The notes under the pieces were generated by a model, which saw only the letters and a list, made by a program, of their open reading frames with translations, searched no databases and was not told the origin of the DNA. The translations under genes were made by a program, and so were the position numbers. From positions 186,001 through 250,000 of the forward strand of contig NZ_BAFE01000094.1 in assembly GCF_000247995.1 (NCBI RefSeq): 64,000 nucleotides of DNA, read 5' to 3'. Source of the stretch: Mobilicoccus pelagius NBRC 104925 (lineage in GTDB: Bacteria > Actinomycetota > Actinomycetes > Actinomycetales > Dermatophilaceae). Shown one piece after another: positions 1-9,895 of this stretch. Every line of letters begins with the position of its first letter. Positions within the stretch are counted from its first letter, which is position 1.

Positions 1-531
1 GTGCGCGCCGGCGGAGTCGCCCATGAGGGCGAACCGCTCCGGGTCGAGGCCGAACTCGGCGGCGTGCGCCCGCAGGTACCGCACCGCGGCGGCGACGTCC
101 TGCATCGGCTGCGGGAACCGCGTGTCGGGCAGCAGGTGGTAGTTGGGTGCCGCGACGGCGTAGCCCTTGTCGAGGAGCAGCTGCTTCGTCTGCACCATCT
201 GGATGTCCTCGCCGCGGCCGATGTCGCTCTTGTCGCCGCCCTTCCAGCCACCGCCGTGGACCCAGATGACGAGCGGGAACGGACCGGCCCCCTGGTTCTT
301 CGGCAGGAACAGGTCGAGCCGGTGCTCGGTGATCCCGTCACCCACCGCGTCGAGATCGAGCCGCTCGGAGACGGCTCCGCCCCCCATCGACGGCCCCTGC
401 GAGGTCACCACACTCGTCGTCGCGCCCGCCCCCGGAGCGTCGTTCCCCTCCTGCGAGGCGGGCTGCCCACCTCCGCAGGCCGCGAGCATCCCGGCCACCC
501 CGACACCCACCAGCGCTGTACGCCACGTCAT
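1..531 (-). CDS. Alpha/beta-hydrolase esterase lipoprotein (partial, C-terminus outside window)
   Basis: Probable exported esterase/lipase of the hormone-sensitive-lipase/carboxylesterase type. The 177 visible residues begin with a short hydrophobic signal ending in a lipobox (LAAC, Cys19), so it should be a membrane-anchored lipoprotein. A Ser/Gly/Thr-rich linker follows, then the oxyanion-hole motif HGGGW (residues 92-96) and, at the window edge, the nucleophile elbow GDSAG (Ser173). The Asp and His of the triad lie beyond the edge. The ATG at 529-531 was chosen because it directly precedes the signal peptide and has a GAGGGGGA ribosome-binding site upstream. The substrate cannot be told from sequence. 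The family call is firm; the biological role is unknown. Confidence 0.85.
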   Translation of the reverse strand, partial: MTWRTALVGVGVAGMLAACGGGQPASQEGNDAPGAGATTSVVTSQGPSMGGGAVSERLDLDAVGDGITEHRLDLFLPKNQGAGPFPLVIWVHGGGWKGGDKSDIGRGEDIQMVQTKQLLLDKGYAVAAPNYHLLPDTRFPQPMQDVAAAVRYLRAHAAEFGLDPERFALMGDSAGAH

Positions 532-724
532 CCGATTCCCCCTCTGTCCGAGTCGAGCGTCCGACTCCCGTCGCACCACGGTAGGAGATGCGCGGGGACC
601 ACGCAGCGTCCCTTGTCGACACGAGGAACGGCCGGACCGCGCCGCCAGGGGGGGGGCACGCGTCACGTGATGCCGTCGGATCCGCATGCGGGCCACCACG
701 GCCCGCCATCGTCCTCGGACGCGC

Positions 725-757
725 GGGACGGCGCCCCGAATCTCGGAGCGCCGTCCC
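725..757 (-). terminator. Hairpin downstream of the SRPBCC gene
   Basis: A 10-bp perfect stem (725-734 with 748-757, arm GGGACGGCGC) with a 13-nt loop lies just past the stop of the minus-strand SRPBCC gene. No T tract follows, as with other hairpins in this window. Confidence 0.55.
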
Positions 758-779
758 GTCGTCGTCTCGGGTGGGTGCG

Positions 780-1193
780 TCAGGTGGTGGTGCCGCCCTC
801 GGTGAGGCGTTTGATCGAGGCGAGCACGTCGCGGAGACCCGCCCGCACCGAGTCGGCGTCGGCACGCTCGCTCATGATGCGGACCGTGAGCGACGAGCCG
901 CCCTCGTGGGCGTCGATGTCGAAGCTGCCCCGGTAGCCGTGGCGCCCGCCCACGGACCCCCAGCTGAACGTGCGGCCGGGCGCGTCGACGCGGGTCCAGG
1001 CGGTGCCCTCGACCTCGACCCGCGACCCGTCGGCGAGTCGAGGCGCCGCCGTGACCGAGACCGCACCGTCTCCGGCCTCCTCCGCCCGGGACAGCCGCGG
1101 CATGTACCGGGGCAGATTGGCGACGTCGGCGAGGTAGTCGAACAACAGCTGCGGGTCGACGGCGATGTCGACGGTCTCCACGTACTCGGTCAT
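780..1193 (-). CDS. SRPBCC (START-like/polyketide cyclase) family protein
   Basis: A 137-residue single-domain protein. It opens with the typical SRPBCC N-terminus (VETVDIAVDPQLLFDYLAD), followed by the family's alternating strand pattern and a C-terminal helix. Members form a deep hydrophobic pocket that binds lipids or polyketides; many actinobacterial copies have no known ligand. The ATG at 1193 is preceded on the minus strand by TAGACA and 7 nt, a degenerate form of the leaderless layout seen elsewhere here. The reading frame is open far upstream, but only this start gives a standard-length domain. Its neighbours give no functional hint. Confidence 0.8.
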   Translation of the reverse strand: MTEYVETVDIAVDPQLLFDYLADVANLPRYMPRLSRAEEAGDGAVSVTAAPRLADGSRVEVEGTAWTRVDAPGRTFSWGSVGGRHGYRGSFDIDAHEGGSSLTVRIMSERADADSVRAGLRDVLASIKRLTEGGTTT

Positions 1194-1368
1194 GGGGGGC
1201 TGTCTACCCCCGCCAGGCCGACCCACGGAAGGGACTTCCGTCACCGGTCGCCCGACCGGGCCGTCGACGGTGATGGGTACCCGCCGTCGACGAGGCCCGA
1301 CCGAGGTGGTCGCTCGGCCACCGGCCGGTTCGCCGAGAGGCGCCGGGAGGAGGACAATGGGCATGACA

Positions 1369-1422
1369 ACGGTCTCCCGGCTCAGACCAGGGGGACACCG
1401 GCCGATGGGCAGGGGAGACCGT
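1369..1422 (+). promoter_or_regulatory. Structured leader of the lytic transglycosylase gene (unidentified)
   Basis: Perfect 10-bp arms ACGGTCTCCC (1369-1378) and GGGAGACCGT (1413-1422) enclose a 34-nt G-rich region, ending 43 nt before the ATG at 1465. This is a plausible 5'UTR element. I could not match it to a known riboswitch class. Confidence 0.35.
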
Positions 1423-1464
1423 GGCCCCCGCGGTGATGCCGCATGCGCGCAGGAGAGGATTCCC

Positions 1465-3009
<1,545 letters not shown>

Positions 3010-3037
3010 CCAGGAATCCGCCTCTCCACGAACGACA

Positions 3038-3074
3038 GACGAAGGCCCCCGCCGCGACGGCGGGGGCCTTCGTC
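3038..3074 (+). terminator. Strong hairpin terminator after the transglycosylase
   Basis: A 16-bp perfect stem (3038-3053 with 3059-3074, beginning GACGAAGGCCCCC) with a 5-nt loop, starting 29 nt after the stop at 3009. No T tract follows. Confidence 0.75.
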
Positions 3075-3077
3075 GTC

Positions 3078-3129
3078 GGTGTGGCCGGTCGGTGTGGCCG
3101 GTCGGTGTGGCCGGTCGGTGTGGCCGGTC
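3078..3129 (+). repeat. Four exact 13-bp tandem repeats
   Basis: The unit GGTGTGGCCGGTC occurs four times head to tail at 3078, 3091, 3104 and 3117, immediately after the terminator stem. There is no reading frame over it. Confidence 0.9.
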
Positions 3130-3486
3130 GGGGCCGTGGTCGTTCGCGACTCCCGGCGGCACCCTGATGGTGGGTGATGTCGCCTGGCGGACGTGCGGTC
3201 CGGAATCGGGCGGGGCCCGACGTCACCGCCGTCGGCGCAGCTCCTCGACGACGCGTCCGGTCGCCGCGTGCGCTCCGGGTCCTCGGAGAGCGCCGAGAAG
3301 CTTACGGTCGGGCGCCCGGACGGCGGGGCCGATCCTCGGCCCCGCGTCGCCCGATCGAGACGAAATCGCTACTGGGATCGGTGGATCGGGGGTGTGCGGG
3401 GCGGATACGGTGTCCCTGTCGGACGACCGTCCCCGAGTGTGGCCGGTCGTGGGGGAACTGCAGGGGAGCGTCATGGGGAGTGCATC
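3130..3486. other. Intergenic region before the second transglycosylase paralog
   Basis: About 350 bases without a convincing gene. A forward frame stays open from 3193, but it has no domain and no ribosome-binding site until 3487. A TACGGT box at 3406-3411 is a possible -10 element giving a leader of about 70 nt; I see no clear -35 partner. Confidence 0.4.
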
Positions 3487-5049
3487 GTGAGGCGGCGTCG
3501 ACTCGACGCCGAAGGGTACGACCTGCCCGACGACACCGACGCGTTCGACGAGTTCGACGATGTGGAGGAGACACACGGGCGGGTGCGCCGTCCGGCGGTG
3601 CTCGTCGGTGCCGGATCGGCGCTCGTCGTCACCCTCGCCGCGGGCCTCGTCGCCTGGACCCTCACCCGCCCCACCGATTCCGAGGCGGTGACCCGCGCGG
3701 CGGACGCCGAGATCGTCACGAGCCTCGGCAACCGTGTCGTCGGCGGCGGCGATGCCGTCGAGAAGTCCCTCCCGCTCGCGACGTCGGCCCTCGACGGCAC
3801 GATCGGTGCCCCGCCCGGCCTGGCCGCGGGGGAGCGCGACGTCGTCCCGCCGCGCGTCCTCGAGGCCTACCGTTCCGCCGAGTCACGTCTCGCCGACGAC
3901 GCACCCCGTTGCCGTCTGCCGTGGTGGCTCCTCGCGGGCGTCGGCAAGGTCCAGTCCGACCACGCCGCCTCCGGGCAGGTCGACGCGGCCGGTGTGACGA
4001 CGGTGCGCGTCGTCGGGCCGCGCCTCGACGGTTCGATCGTCGGTTCGACGACGGTGCGTGACACCGACCAGGGCGCTCTCGACGGCGACCTCACCTTCGA
4101 CCGCGGCGTCGGCCCGATGCTCGTCGTGCCGAGCACGTGGGCCGCGATCGGTCGCGACGGCGACGGGGACGGGAACGCGAACGTCGCCGACGTCGACGAC
4201 GCCGCCCTCTCCGTGGGGACGCTCCTGTGTTCCGCCGGCGCCGACGTCACGACCCCCGAGGGGCTCGCCCGGGCACTCGTCCGCGTCGACGACGGCGCGA
4301 CGTTCCCCGGCGACGTGCTGCCGTGGGCGGCCCACTACCGCGCGACGGGCGTCACCGCCGGCGTCGGCCAGGCCGCCGTGCCCGGCCCGAGCACGCGACC
4401 GAGCGGCGCGCCCGGTTCGGGATCACCGACCCGGCGTGGGGGGAGCAGCCCGACGCACGTCCCCACGAACGGCCCGGGATTCACGACCCAGCCGACCGAC
4501 GCACCCCCGTCGCGCACGCCCCCGCCCGCCGTGCGTCCGGTGCCCGGCGCAGGGCGTCCCACGCCACGGCCCACGACCGCGAAGCCCGCACCGGGGCGTC
4601 CCGTCGCACCCCCGCCCGTCGCGCCGCAGGCACCCCGGCCTCCCAAGGCGCTGAACACCTCGGAGAAGCCCGTCGCGCCACGGCCACCGGTCGCGCCGCC
4701 CCCGCCCGTCCCGCAGGACCCCCCGCCTCCGCAGGGGGACACGCCGAAGGTCGACCCGCCGACGCAGCACGTCGACCCGGCGCCTCCGCCGGTCGATACA
4801 ACGCAGCGTGAGGACCCGCCCGTCACCGAGCAGCGCCTGGAGGAGCCCGGCGGCGACGCCGCGCCCCCCGAGCGTCACGAGGCCGCCGAGGAGGCGGCGG
4901 ACCGCGCCCGCGGGCCCGGCCGGAGCGAGGAGCGGCGCCAGGACCGTGGGCAGGGTGCGCACGGCCGCGGCCAGGAGAAGAACGGTCGCGACGGCCGCGA
5001 GAAGAAGCGCGACGGGGAAAAGGCCAGCGGGGAGAACACCCCCGGCTGA
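3487..5049 (+). CDS. Membrane-anchored transglycosylase-like protein lacking the catalytic Glu (probable pseudoenzyme)
   Basis: A 520-residue paralog of the gene at 1465. It has an acidic cytoplasmic N-terminus, one membrane span (about residues 36-60), a transglycosylase-like domain (about 120-290), a long Pro-rich region and a strongly charged Arg/Lys/Glu tail. Aligned motifs show decay of the active site: YVESGH becomes KVQSDH, so the catalytic Glu is Gln156, and GPMQFLPSTW becomes GPMLVVPSTW. The DGDGDGNANV loop, the RCRLPWW stretch and the VRDTD...LDGD core are kept, so the fold is probably retained. I infer a binding or regulatory role rather than lysis. The GTG at 3487 was chosen for GGGGAG at 3475-3480; no better start lies upstream. 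Confidence 0.8.
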   Translation: MRRRRLDAEGYDLPDDTDAFDEFDDVEETHGRVRRPAVLVGAGSALVVTLAAGLVAWTLTRPTDSEAVTRAADAEIVTSLGNRVVGGGDAVEKSLPLATSALDGTIGAPPGLAAGERDVVPPRVLEAYRSAESRLADDAPRCRLPWWLLAGVGKVQSDHAASGQVDAAGVTTVRVVGPRLDGSIVGSTTVRDTDQGALDGDLTFDRGVGPMLVVPSTWAAIGRDGDGDGNANVADVDDAALSVGTLLCSAGADVTTPEGLARALVRVDDGATFPGDVLPWAAHYRATGVTAGVGQAAVPGPSTRPSGAPGSGSPTRRGGSSPTHVPTNGPGFTTQPTDAPPSRTPPPAVRPVPGAGRPTPRPTTAKPAPGRPVAPPPVAPQAPRPPKALNTSEKPVAPRPPVAPPPPVPQDPPPPQGDTPKVDPPTQHVDPAPPPVDTTQREDPPVTEQRLEEPGGDAAPPERHEAAEEAADRARGPGRSEERRQDRGQGAHGRGQEKNGRDGREKKRDGEKASGENTPG

Positions 5050-5305
5050 CCCCACCCGGTCCTGCCTCCTCCTGCCGATGAGTCGCCCGACGCCCGCCGG
5101 ATCCCGGTCGTCCTCCGGTCCGGTCGTCCTCCGGTCCGGTCGTCCCCGCTCGTTCGGCGCGCCCCGGCGCCGCTCTCGGCGCCATCCGGTGGCCGTCGAT
5201 CGTAGGTCTCCCCGCCGGGAGACGCGCGGCGATCCCGACTTTCAGACCGGGCGATGTGCACCGTCGACCGGTGTCGCGTGCGGCGGGGACTGGGAGCATG
5301 AAGGC

Positions 5306-6520
5306 ATGCAGTTCGACCGCCCGGCCTCCGAGCCGCCTCGCCCCGTGACGCCGTCCGACCCGCCCGCGACCGGGGGATCCACACCGTCCCCGGATCTTCG
5401 GCCCCCGTCGTCCGCGAGCGGCGCCTCCGGTGCGACGCCCGTCGCCTCGGCCGCCCCCGCGGCCTCTGGTGCCCGTCCGACCGGCGGCTCCGGCGCCGCA
5501 GGGATCGAGCAGATCGAGCACGCGGCGCCGCAGGGCGAGGTCGGCCCCTGGGGTGTCGCCCCGCAGCCCTCGACGTTCACGCCCCCGTCGCCCACGTGGA
5601 AGCCGCTGCGTCTGCCGCTCGTCGGGCACACCTACCCGGAGGTCCTCCGGACGCCGCGGTGGCGGTGGTGGCACGCCCCCGTCGCGTGGCCGCTCGCGTT
5701 CCTCCTCGGCGCGATCGCGACGATCCTGCCGATGGTCGTCTACGCGATCGTCGCCGCCCTCCGGGGCGCCGGTGACCCCCTGGGCCGGCTCGACGACGTG
5801 ACGGATCCGACGACGATGTTCGTCCTCGACGTGTCGTTGGCGCTCCTCCCCGTCGCCGCGTTGCTCGCCGTCGCCGCAGGCCACCGCGTCTCGGCGCGGT
5901 TCCTCCACTCCGTCGAGGGTCGGGTGCGGTGGGGCTGGCTGCTCCGCTGCGTCCTCGTCCTCCTGCCGCTCTTCGCCGTCTACATCGTCGGCGCGTGGTT
6001 CCTCGACGGGTCGCGCACCGAGCCCCGGCCGGCCGCCTGGCCCTGGCTCCTCGTGCTCACGTTCGTCATGACCCCGCTCCAGGCCGCGGGCGAGGAGTAC
6101 CTCTTCCGCGGGTTCGTCCTCACGACGATCGGCTCCTACTTCCGGCGTCCCCTCGTCGGCCTCGTCGTCGCGGGCGCCGTCTCGTGCGGCCTGTTCGCCG
6201 CGGCACACGGCTCGGCCGACCCGTGGATCATCACCGACCTCGCCGGCATGGCCGCGGGCTGCGTCTACCTCGCGTGGCGCACCGGAGGGCTCGAGGCGGG
6301 CATCGCGCTCCACGTCGTCAACAACGTCGTCGTCGGCGTCGTCGGCATTCTCAACGGCACGATCACCGAGAGCTACGTCGACACGACGACGACCGGCACG
6401 CCGGGCCAGGCGATCGTCTCCGTCGTCGTCACCGCCCTGTTCGTCGCGGTCCTCGACCGCCAGTACCGCCGCTCGGGCCTCACCCGCACCGTCCCTCCGA
6501 CGGTGGGCGCCCTCCCCTGA
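5306..6520 (+). CDS. CPBP-family intramembrane metalloprotease with Pro-rich N-terminal extension
   Basis: A 404-residue protein of the CPBP (CAAX prenyl protease 2/Abi) family. The first ~105 residues are a Pro/Ala/Ser-rich, presumably cytoplasmic extension ending in PLRLPLVG. About eight membrane segments follow. The family's metal and catalytic motifs are present: EEYLFR with Glu263-Glu264, a second-motif His301 in AAAHGS, and His336 in LHVVNN. Bacterial members are often linked to bacteriocin immunity or surface-protein processing, but there is no bacteriocin gene nearby. The ATG at 5306 follows GAAGG. The gene appears monocistronic, ending at the hairpin at 6570. Confidence 0.85.
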   Translation: MQFDRPASEPPRPVTPSDPPATGGSTPSPDLRPPSSASGASGATPVASAAPAASGARPTGGSGAAGIEQIEHAAPQGEVGPWGVAPQPSTFTPPSPTWKPLRLPLVGHTYPEVLRTPRWRWWHAPVAWPLAFLLGAIATILPMVVYAIVAALRGAGDPLGRLDDVTDPTTMFVLDVSLALLPVAALLAVAAGHRVSARFLHSVEGRVRWGWLLRCVLVLLPLFAVYIVGAWFLDGSRTEPRPAAWPWLLVLTFVMTPLQAAGEEYLFRGFVLTTIGSYFRRPLVGLVVAGAVSCGLFAAAHGSADPWIITDLAGMAAGCVYLAWRTGGLEAGIALHVVNNVVVGVVGILNGTITESYVDTTTTGTPGQAIVSVVVTALFVAVLDRQYRRSGLTRTVPPTVGALP

Positions 6521-6569
6521 CCGCGGCTCACGCCGTCCCCGGGCGCCCACCCGACACCGACACCCGACA

Positions 6570-6602
6570 CCGACACCCGGCCCCGACGAGGCCGGGTGTC
6601 GG
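6570..6602 (+). terminator. Hairpin terminator after the CPBP gene
   Basis: A 13-bp stem (6570-6582 with 6590-6602) with a 7-nt loop. It is preceded by two exact 13-bp direct repeats, CCGACACCGACAC, at 6551 and 6564. No T tract. Confidence 0.65.
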
Positions 6603-6742
6603 GTCGTCACGGCGGGGACGACGACCCCGCCGTGCAGGCCCCGGCGCCCCGGCGTGCCATCGTGAAGGGGAGGCCGACGCGACGCACGTGCCCACGACGT
6701 GCCGCATCTCGGCGCACCCGACCCGACGGAACAGGAGAGACG

Positions 6743-7882
6743 ATGACGGACGACCACGCCCGCGGCGTCGCCGCAGGTGAACCGCAGGACGTCGAGGGAG
6801 CCGAGGCGGTGGTCCACCTCCGCGAGGCCCTCTACGGGGTGCCGGTGTACAAGCCGGGCAAGCCGCCGACGGTCGTGCCCGACGTCGTCCCCTACAAGAT
6901 GAGCAGCAACGAGAACCCGTTCCCGCCGCTGCCCGGCGTCGTCGAGGCCGTCAGCGAGGCGGCCCGCGCGATGAACCGGTACCCCGACATGGGCGGGGCG
7001 GAGCTGCGGACGGCGATCGCCGCCGACCTCGGCGTCTCCCCGGAGGAGATCGTGCCCGGTACGGGCAGCTCCGGGGTGCTCTCGGCGATCGTCGGAGCCT
7101 CGTGCGAGGCGGGCGACGAGGTCGTCTACGCATGGCGCAGCTTCGAGGCGTACCCGATCATGGTCGCCCTCTCGGGCGCCCGCTCAGTGCAGGTGCCCGT
7201 CACCGAGGACGGCCGGCACGATCTCGCGGCGATGAGCGCGGCGATCACGCCCGACACGCGTCTCGTCCTCGTCTGCAGCCCGAACAACCCGACCGGCCCG
7301 GCGGTCGGTGCGGCGGAGCTCGAGGAGTTCCTCTCGACCGTGCCGGAGGGCGTGCTCGTCGTCCTCGACGAGGCCTACCTCGAGTTCGTCCGCGACGAGG
7401 CCGCCGTCGACGGTCTCGCCGTCTACCGTGCCCACCCCAACGTCGTCCTGCTCCGCACCTTCAGCAAGGCGTACGGGCTCGCCGGGCTCCGCGTCGGGTA
7501 CGCCGTCGCGCGGCCGCGCCTCGCGACGGCGCTGCGCTCCTGCGTCATCCCGTTCGCCGTGTCCGACCTCGCCGCCCGTGCGGCGATCGCCTCGCTCGGC
7601 GCGAAGAAGGAGCTCTTCGAGCGGGTCGAGCACCTCGTCGAGGAGCGTGGACGGATGCTCGCCGCCCTCCGCGACCTCGGGTACGACGTGCCCGACACCC
7701 AGTCGAACTTCCTGTGGCTCCCCCTGGAGGAGCTCGCGGAGGGGTTCGCCGAGGCCGCCGACGCCCGCGGACTGTCGGTGCGGCCTTTCGCCGGGGAGGG
7801 CGTGCGCGTCTCCGTCGAGGTGCCCGAGGCGAACGACCGGTTGCTCGAGGTCGCCCGCGACTTCCGCGGCCAGGCCTCCTGA
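6743..7882 (+). CDS. pat: Aromatic-amino-acid/histidinol-phosphate aminotransferase (Pat/HisC2 type)
   Basis: A 379-residue PLP-dependent class I/II aminotransferase. Visible features are the SSNENPFPPLP N-terminal motif, NRYPD, the substrate-loop WRSFEAYP, SPNNPTGP, DEAYLEF, and the PLP lysine Lys242 in TFSKAYGLAGLRVGY. WRSFE.YP and PFAVSDLAARAAIASL resemble the mycobacterial HisC2/Pat group, which transaminates aromatic 2-oxo acids, more than histidine-operon HisC. Absence of his genes nearby agrees with this. The ATG at 6743 is supported by AGGAGA at 6733-6738. It has its own terminator at 7900, so it is probably transcribed alone, although the oxo-acid dehydrogenase operon downstream uses chemically related substrates. 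Confidence 0.85.
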   Translation: MTDDHARGVAAGEPQDVEGAEAVVHLREALYGVPVYKPGKPPTVVPDVVPYKMSSNENPFPPLPGVVEAVSEAARAMNRYPDMGGAELRTAIAADLGVSPEEIVPGTGSSGVLSAIVGASCEAGDEVVYAWRSFEAYPIMVALSGARSVQVPVTEDGRHDLAAMSAAITPDTRLVLVCSPNNPTGPAVGAAELEEFLSTVPEGVLVVLDEAYLEFVRDEAAVDGLAVYRAHPNVVLLRTFSKAYGLAGLRVGYAVARPRLATALRSCVIPFAVSDLAARAAIASLGAKKELFERVEHLVEERGRMLAALRDLGYDVPDTQSNFLWLPLEELAEGFAEAADARGLSVRPFAGEGVRVSVEVPEANDRLLEVARDFRGQAS

Positions 7883-7899
7883 GCCGCACCACGCACATT

Positions 7900-7944
7900 C
7901 ACGGCCCACCGTGTCGCAGGCTCCGGCCCGCACGGTGGGCCGTG
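7900..7944. terminator. Bidirectional hairpin between pat and the convergent membrane-protein gene
   Basis: A 14-bp perfect stem (CACGGCCCACCGTG at 7900-7913 with 7931-7944) and 17-nt loop, positioned between two convergent genes and usable by both. Confidence 0.65.
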
Positions 7945-7987
7945 GCGTGTCCGGAGGAGGGCGGCGGTGCGAGGTCGGACGGGCCCG

Positions 7988-8515
7988 TCAGCCCACGTCG
8001 CGGAGTCCGCTCGTCCCGCCGTCCCCACGGTGGCCACGAGGACGGTCCTCGTCGAGGAGGGTGAGGTCGGCGCCGTGGACGAGAGCACGTCGGTCGGACT
8101 CGGCGAGGACGGTCCGCAGCCAACGGGTCGCGCCCGTCGTGCACGCGACGGCGAGACCGGCGAGGATCAGCGCGTCGACCCAGAGCCGCCACCCCCGGAC
8201 GGAGATCGAGCCGTCGTCGACGAGCGCGAGGGGGACGAGATCACCCTCGGCGACCCCGACGAGACCGGGCCGGTCGATCGGCTGCTCGCGCACGACACCC
8301 GCGGGGTCGGCGTACCGCACCGTGCATCCGGGCCCGAGGGGCGCCGACGGGCAGTCGGTCACGATCCCCGTCGCCGACGTGCGTCCTGGAGTCACCCCCG
8401 TGACGACCTGCCGTACCGCGAGACCCCACAACGCGAGGGCGAGGAGCGTCGTCACCACGAGGGCGAGGACGGGCAGGAGACGCCGTGGGGAAGGGGAGGC
8501 GTCGGCGACGGGCAT
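7988..8515 (-). CDS. Small membrane protein with two membrane spans (hypothetical)
   Basis: A 175-residue protein. Its first hydrophobic segment is at about residues 12-35, then an extracytoplasmic loop with two Cys (DCPSAPLGPGCTVRY) that reads like a DUF3592-type beta domain, a second hydrophobic segment (about 110-128), and a charged C-terminus. The architecture TM-loop-TM suggests a small envelope protein; I do not recognise a named family with certainty. The ATG at 8515 has GAGAGGGG just upstream. It is divergent from the oxo-acid dehydrogenase operon, with a 177-bp gap. Confidence 0.65.
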   Translation of the reverse strand: MPVADASPSPRRLLPVLALVVTTLLALALWGLAVRQVVTGVTPGRTSATGIVTDCPSAPLGPGCTVRYADPAGVVREQPIDRPGLVGVAEGDLVPLALVDDGSISVRGWRLWVDALILAGLAVACTTGATRWLRTVLAESDRRALVHGADLTLLDEDRPRGHRGDGGTSGLRDVG

Positions 8516-8589
8516 ACCCCTCTCATCGGCGCGGACGCGGAGGAATTCACAGTCCTCGCGAGCACGACCCGGCCGGACGTGATCTGGGT

Positions 8590-8595
8590 TACCGT
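8590..8595 (+). promoter_or_regulatory. Candidate -10 box of the oxo-acid dehydrogenase operon
   Basis: TACCGT lies in the only relatively AT-containing stretch upstream of the E1alpha gene, giving a leader of about 90 nt. An imperfect inverted repeat around 8536-8560 (GAGGA-N8-TCCTC) lies just upstream and could be an operator. Confidence 0.35.
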
Positions 8596-8692
8596 CGTTC
8601 GGACACGTGCCCGGACGGCCCCGGGCGCCAGGACGGCCCCCACCCCGTGCCGCCCCGGCCGGATCCGTCCCACTCTCCACGAAGGAGTGCCT

Positions 8693-9895
8693 ATGAGCGA
8701 CAACGGCGTTGCCAGAGCCTTCGATTTCGAGGTCGAAGGCGTCAAACACCACGAGACGACGGTCGGATCCCCCTACTACGACGGTGGTCCCGTCGCGGTG
8801 CGGTTCATCGACAAGGACGGGAACCGGATCCGCAACGAGGTCAACCTCCCCTACGACAAGTACGTCGACGCCCTCACCGAGGAGGACGGCCGTCGCCTCT
8901 ACCGCGACATGGCCCTCGTTCGGCGGCTCGACACCGAGGGCACGGCCCTCCAGCGGCAGGGCGAACTCGGCCTGTGGCCGGGGCTCCTCGGTCAGGAGGC
9001 CGCGCAGATCGGCGTCGGCCGGGCGATGAAGCCCCAGGACCACGCGTTCCCCGCCTACCGCGAGCACGGCGTCGCGTGGTGCAAGGACGTCGACCCGCTC
9101 TCGATCATGAGCATGTACCGCGGGTGCACCCACGCGGCGTGGGACCCGGAGGAGAAGAAGTTCCACCTCTACACGATCGTCATCGGCAACAACGCCCTCC
9201 ACGCGGTCGGCTACGCCATGGGCGTCCAGCGCGACGGCGACTACGGCACCGGTGACCCCGAGCGCGACACCGCGGTCGTCACGTTCTTCGGCGACGGTGC
9301 CACCGCGCAGGGCGACATCATGGAGAGCTTCGTCTTCGCCGCCGTCAACCAGGCGCCGATCGTCTTCTACTGCCAGAACAACCAGTGGGCGATCTCCGAG
9401 CCCAACGTGCGTCAGACCCGCAACCCCCTCTACGAGCGGGCGAGCGGCTTCGGGTTCCCCGGCGTCCGCGTCGACGGCAACGACGTGCTCGCCTGCTACG
9501 CCGTCTCCCAGCACGCGCTCGAGCACGCCCGCAGCGGCCAGGGCCCGTTCCTCATCGAGGCGTACACGTACCGCATGGGCGCACACACCACCTCGGACGA
9601 CCCGACGAAGTACCGCGACTCGGCCGAGGTCGAGCTGTGGCGCGAGCGCGACCCGCTCACCCGTCTCAAGAAGTTCCTCCTCTCCCTCCACGAGACGGAG
9701 GAGGCGTTCTTCGAGGAGGTCGACCGCGAGGCCGACGAGCTCGCCGCCGCGATCCGCGCCGGTGTCCAGCAGATGCCCGACCCGCCGAGCAGCATGCTCT
9801 GGGACCACACGTACGTCGACCCCCACGGCCCCCTCGCCGAGCAGCGCGCCGAGTTCGAGGAGTACCAGGCCGGCTTCGAGACGCAGGAGTCGTGA
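8693..9895 (+). CDS. pdhA: 2-oxo-acid dehydrogenase E1 component, alpha subunit (pyruvate or branched-chain)
   Basis: A 400-residue thiamine-diphosphate-dependent E1alpha subunit that decarboxylates a 2-oxo acid and passes the acyl group to E2 lipoate. The ThDP motif is clear: Gly200-Asp201-Gly202 in GDGATAQGD, then Asn229-Asn230 in QNNQWAIS. LLGQEAAQIG and YREHGVAW are other family motifs, and the C-terminal half carries the phosphorylation-loop region MGAHTTSDDPTKYR. GAAGGAG at 8681-8687 fixes the ATG. The stop overlaps the E1beta start by one base (TGATG). The separate alpha and beta subunits and the lack of an E3 gene resemble mycobacterial PdhABC/Bkd, so branched-chain 2-oxo acids are as likely as pyruvate. 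Confidence 0.9.
   Translation: MSDNGVARAFDFEVEGVKHHETTVGSPYYDGGPVAVRFIDKDGNRIRNEVNLPYDKYVDALTEEDGRRLYRDMALVRRLDTEGTALQRQGELGLWPGLLGQEAAQIGVGRAMKPQDHAFPAYREHGVAWCKDVDPLSIMSMYRGCTHAAWDPEEKKFHLYTIVIGNNALHAVGYAMGVQRDGDYGTGDPERDTAVVTFFGDGATAQGDIMESFVFAAVNQAPIVFYCQNNQWAISEPNVRQTRNPLYERASGFGFPGVRVDGNDVLACYAVSQHALEHARSGQGPFLIEAYTYRMGAHTTSDDPTKYRDSAEVELWRERDPLTRLKKFLLSLHETEEAFFEEVDREADELAAAIRAGVQQMPDPPSSMLWDHTYVDPHGPLAEQRAEFEEYQAGFETQES

Noticed and set aside
338-865. Minus-strand 175-codon frame across the esterase start and SRPBCC end
   Set aside because: Its Arg/Pro/Gly-rich translation has no domain and overlaps two better-supported genes and a terminator.
1369-1464. A ydaO-type cyclic-di-AMP riboswitch before the transglycosylase
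   Set aside because: The position fits the known distribution of the class, but the conserved 3' block (AGCTAAC...) and the GGGGTTAATC-like core are not present.
3078-3129. CRISPR-like array
   Set aside because: The 13-bp units are contiguous with no spacers, and there are no cas genes in the window.
6743-7882. Histidine-biosynthesis HisC
   Set aside because: No his genes adjoin it, and WRSFE.YP plus the PFAVSD...AAIASL block resemble the Pat/HisC2 group more.
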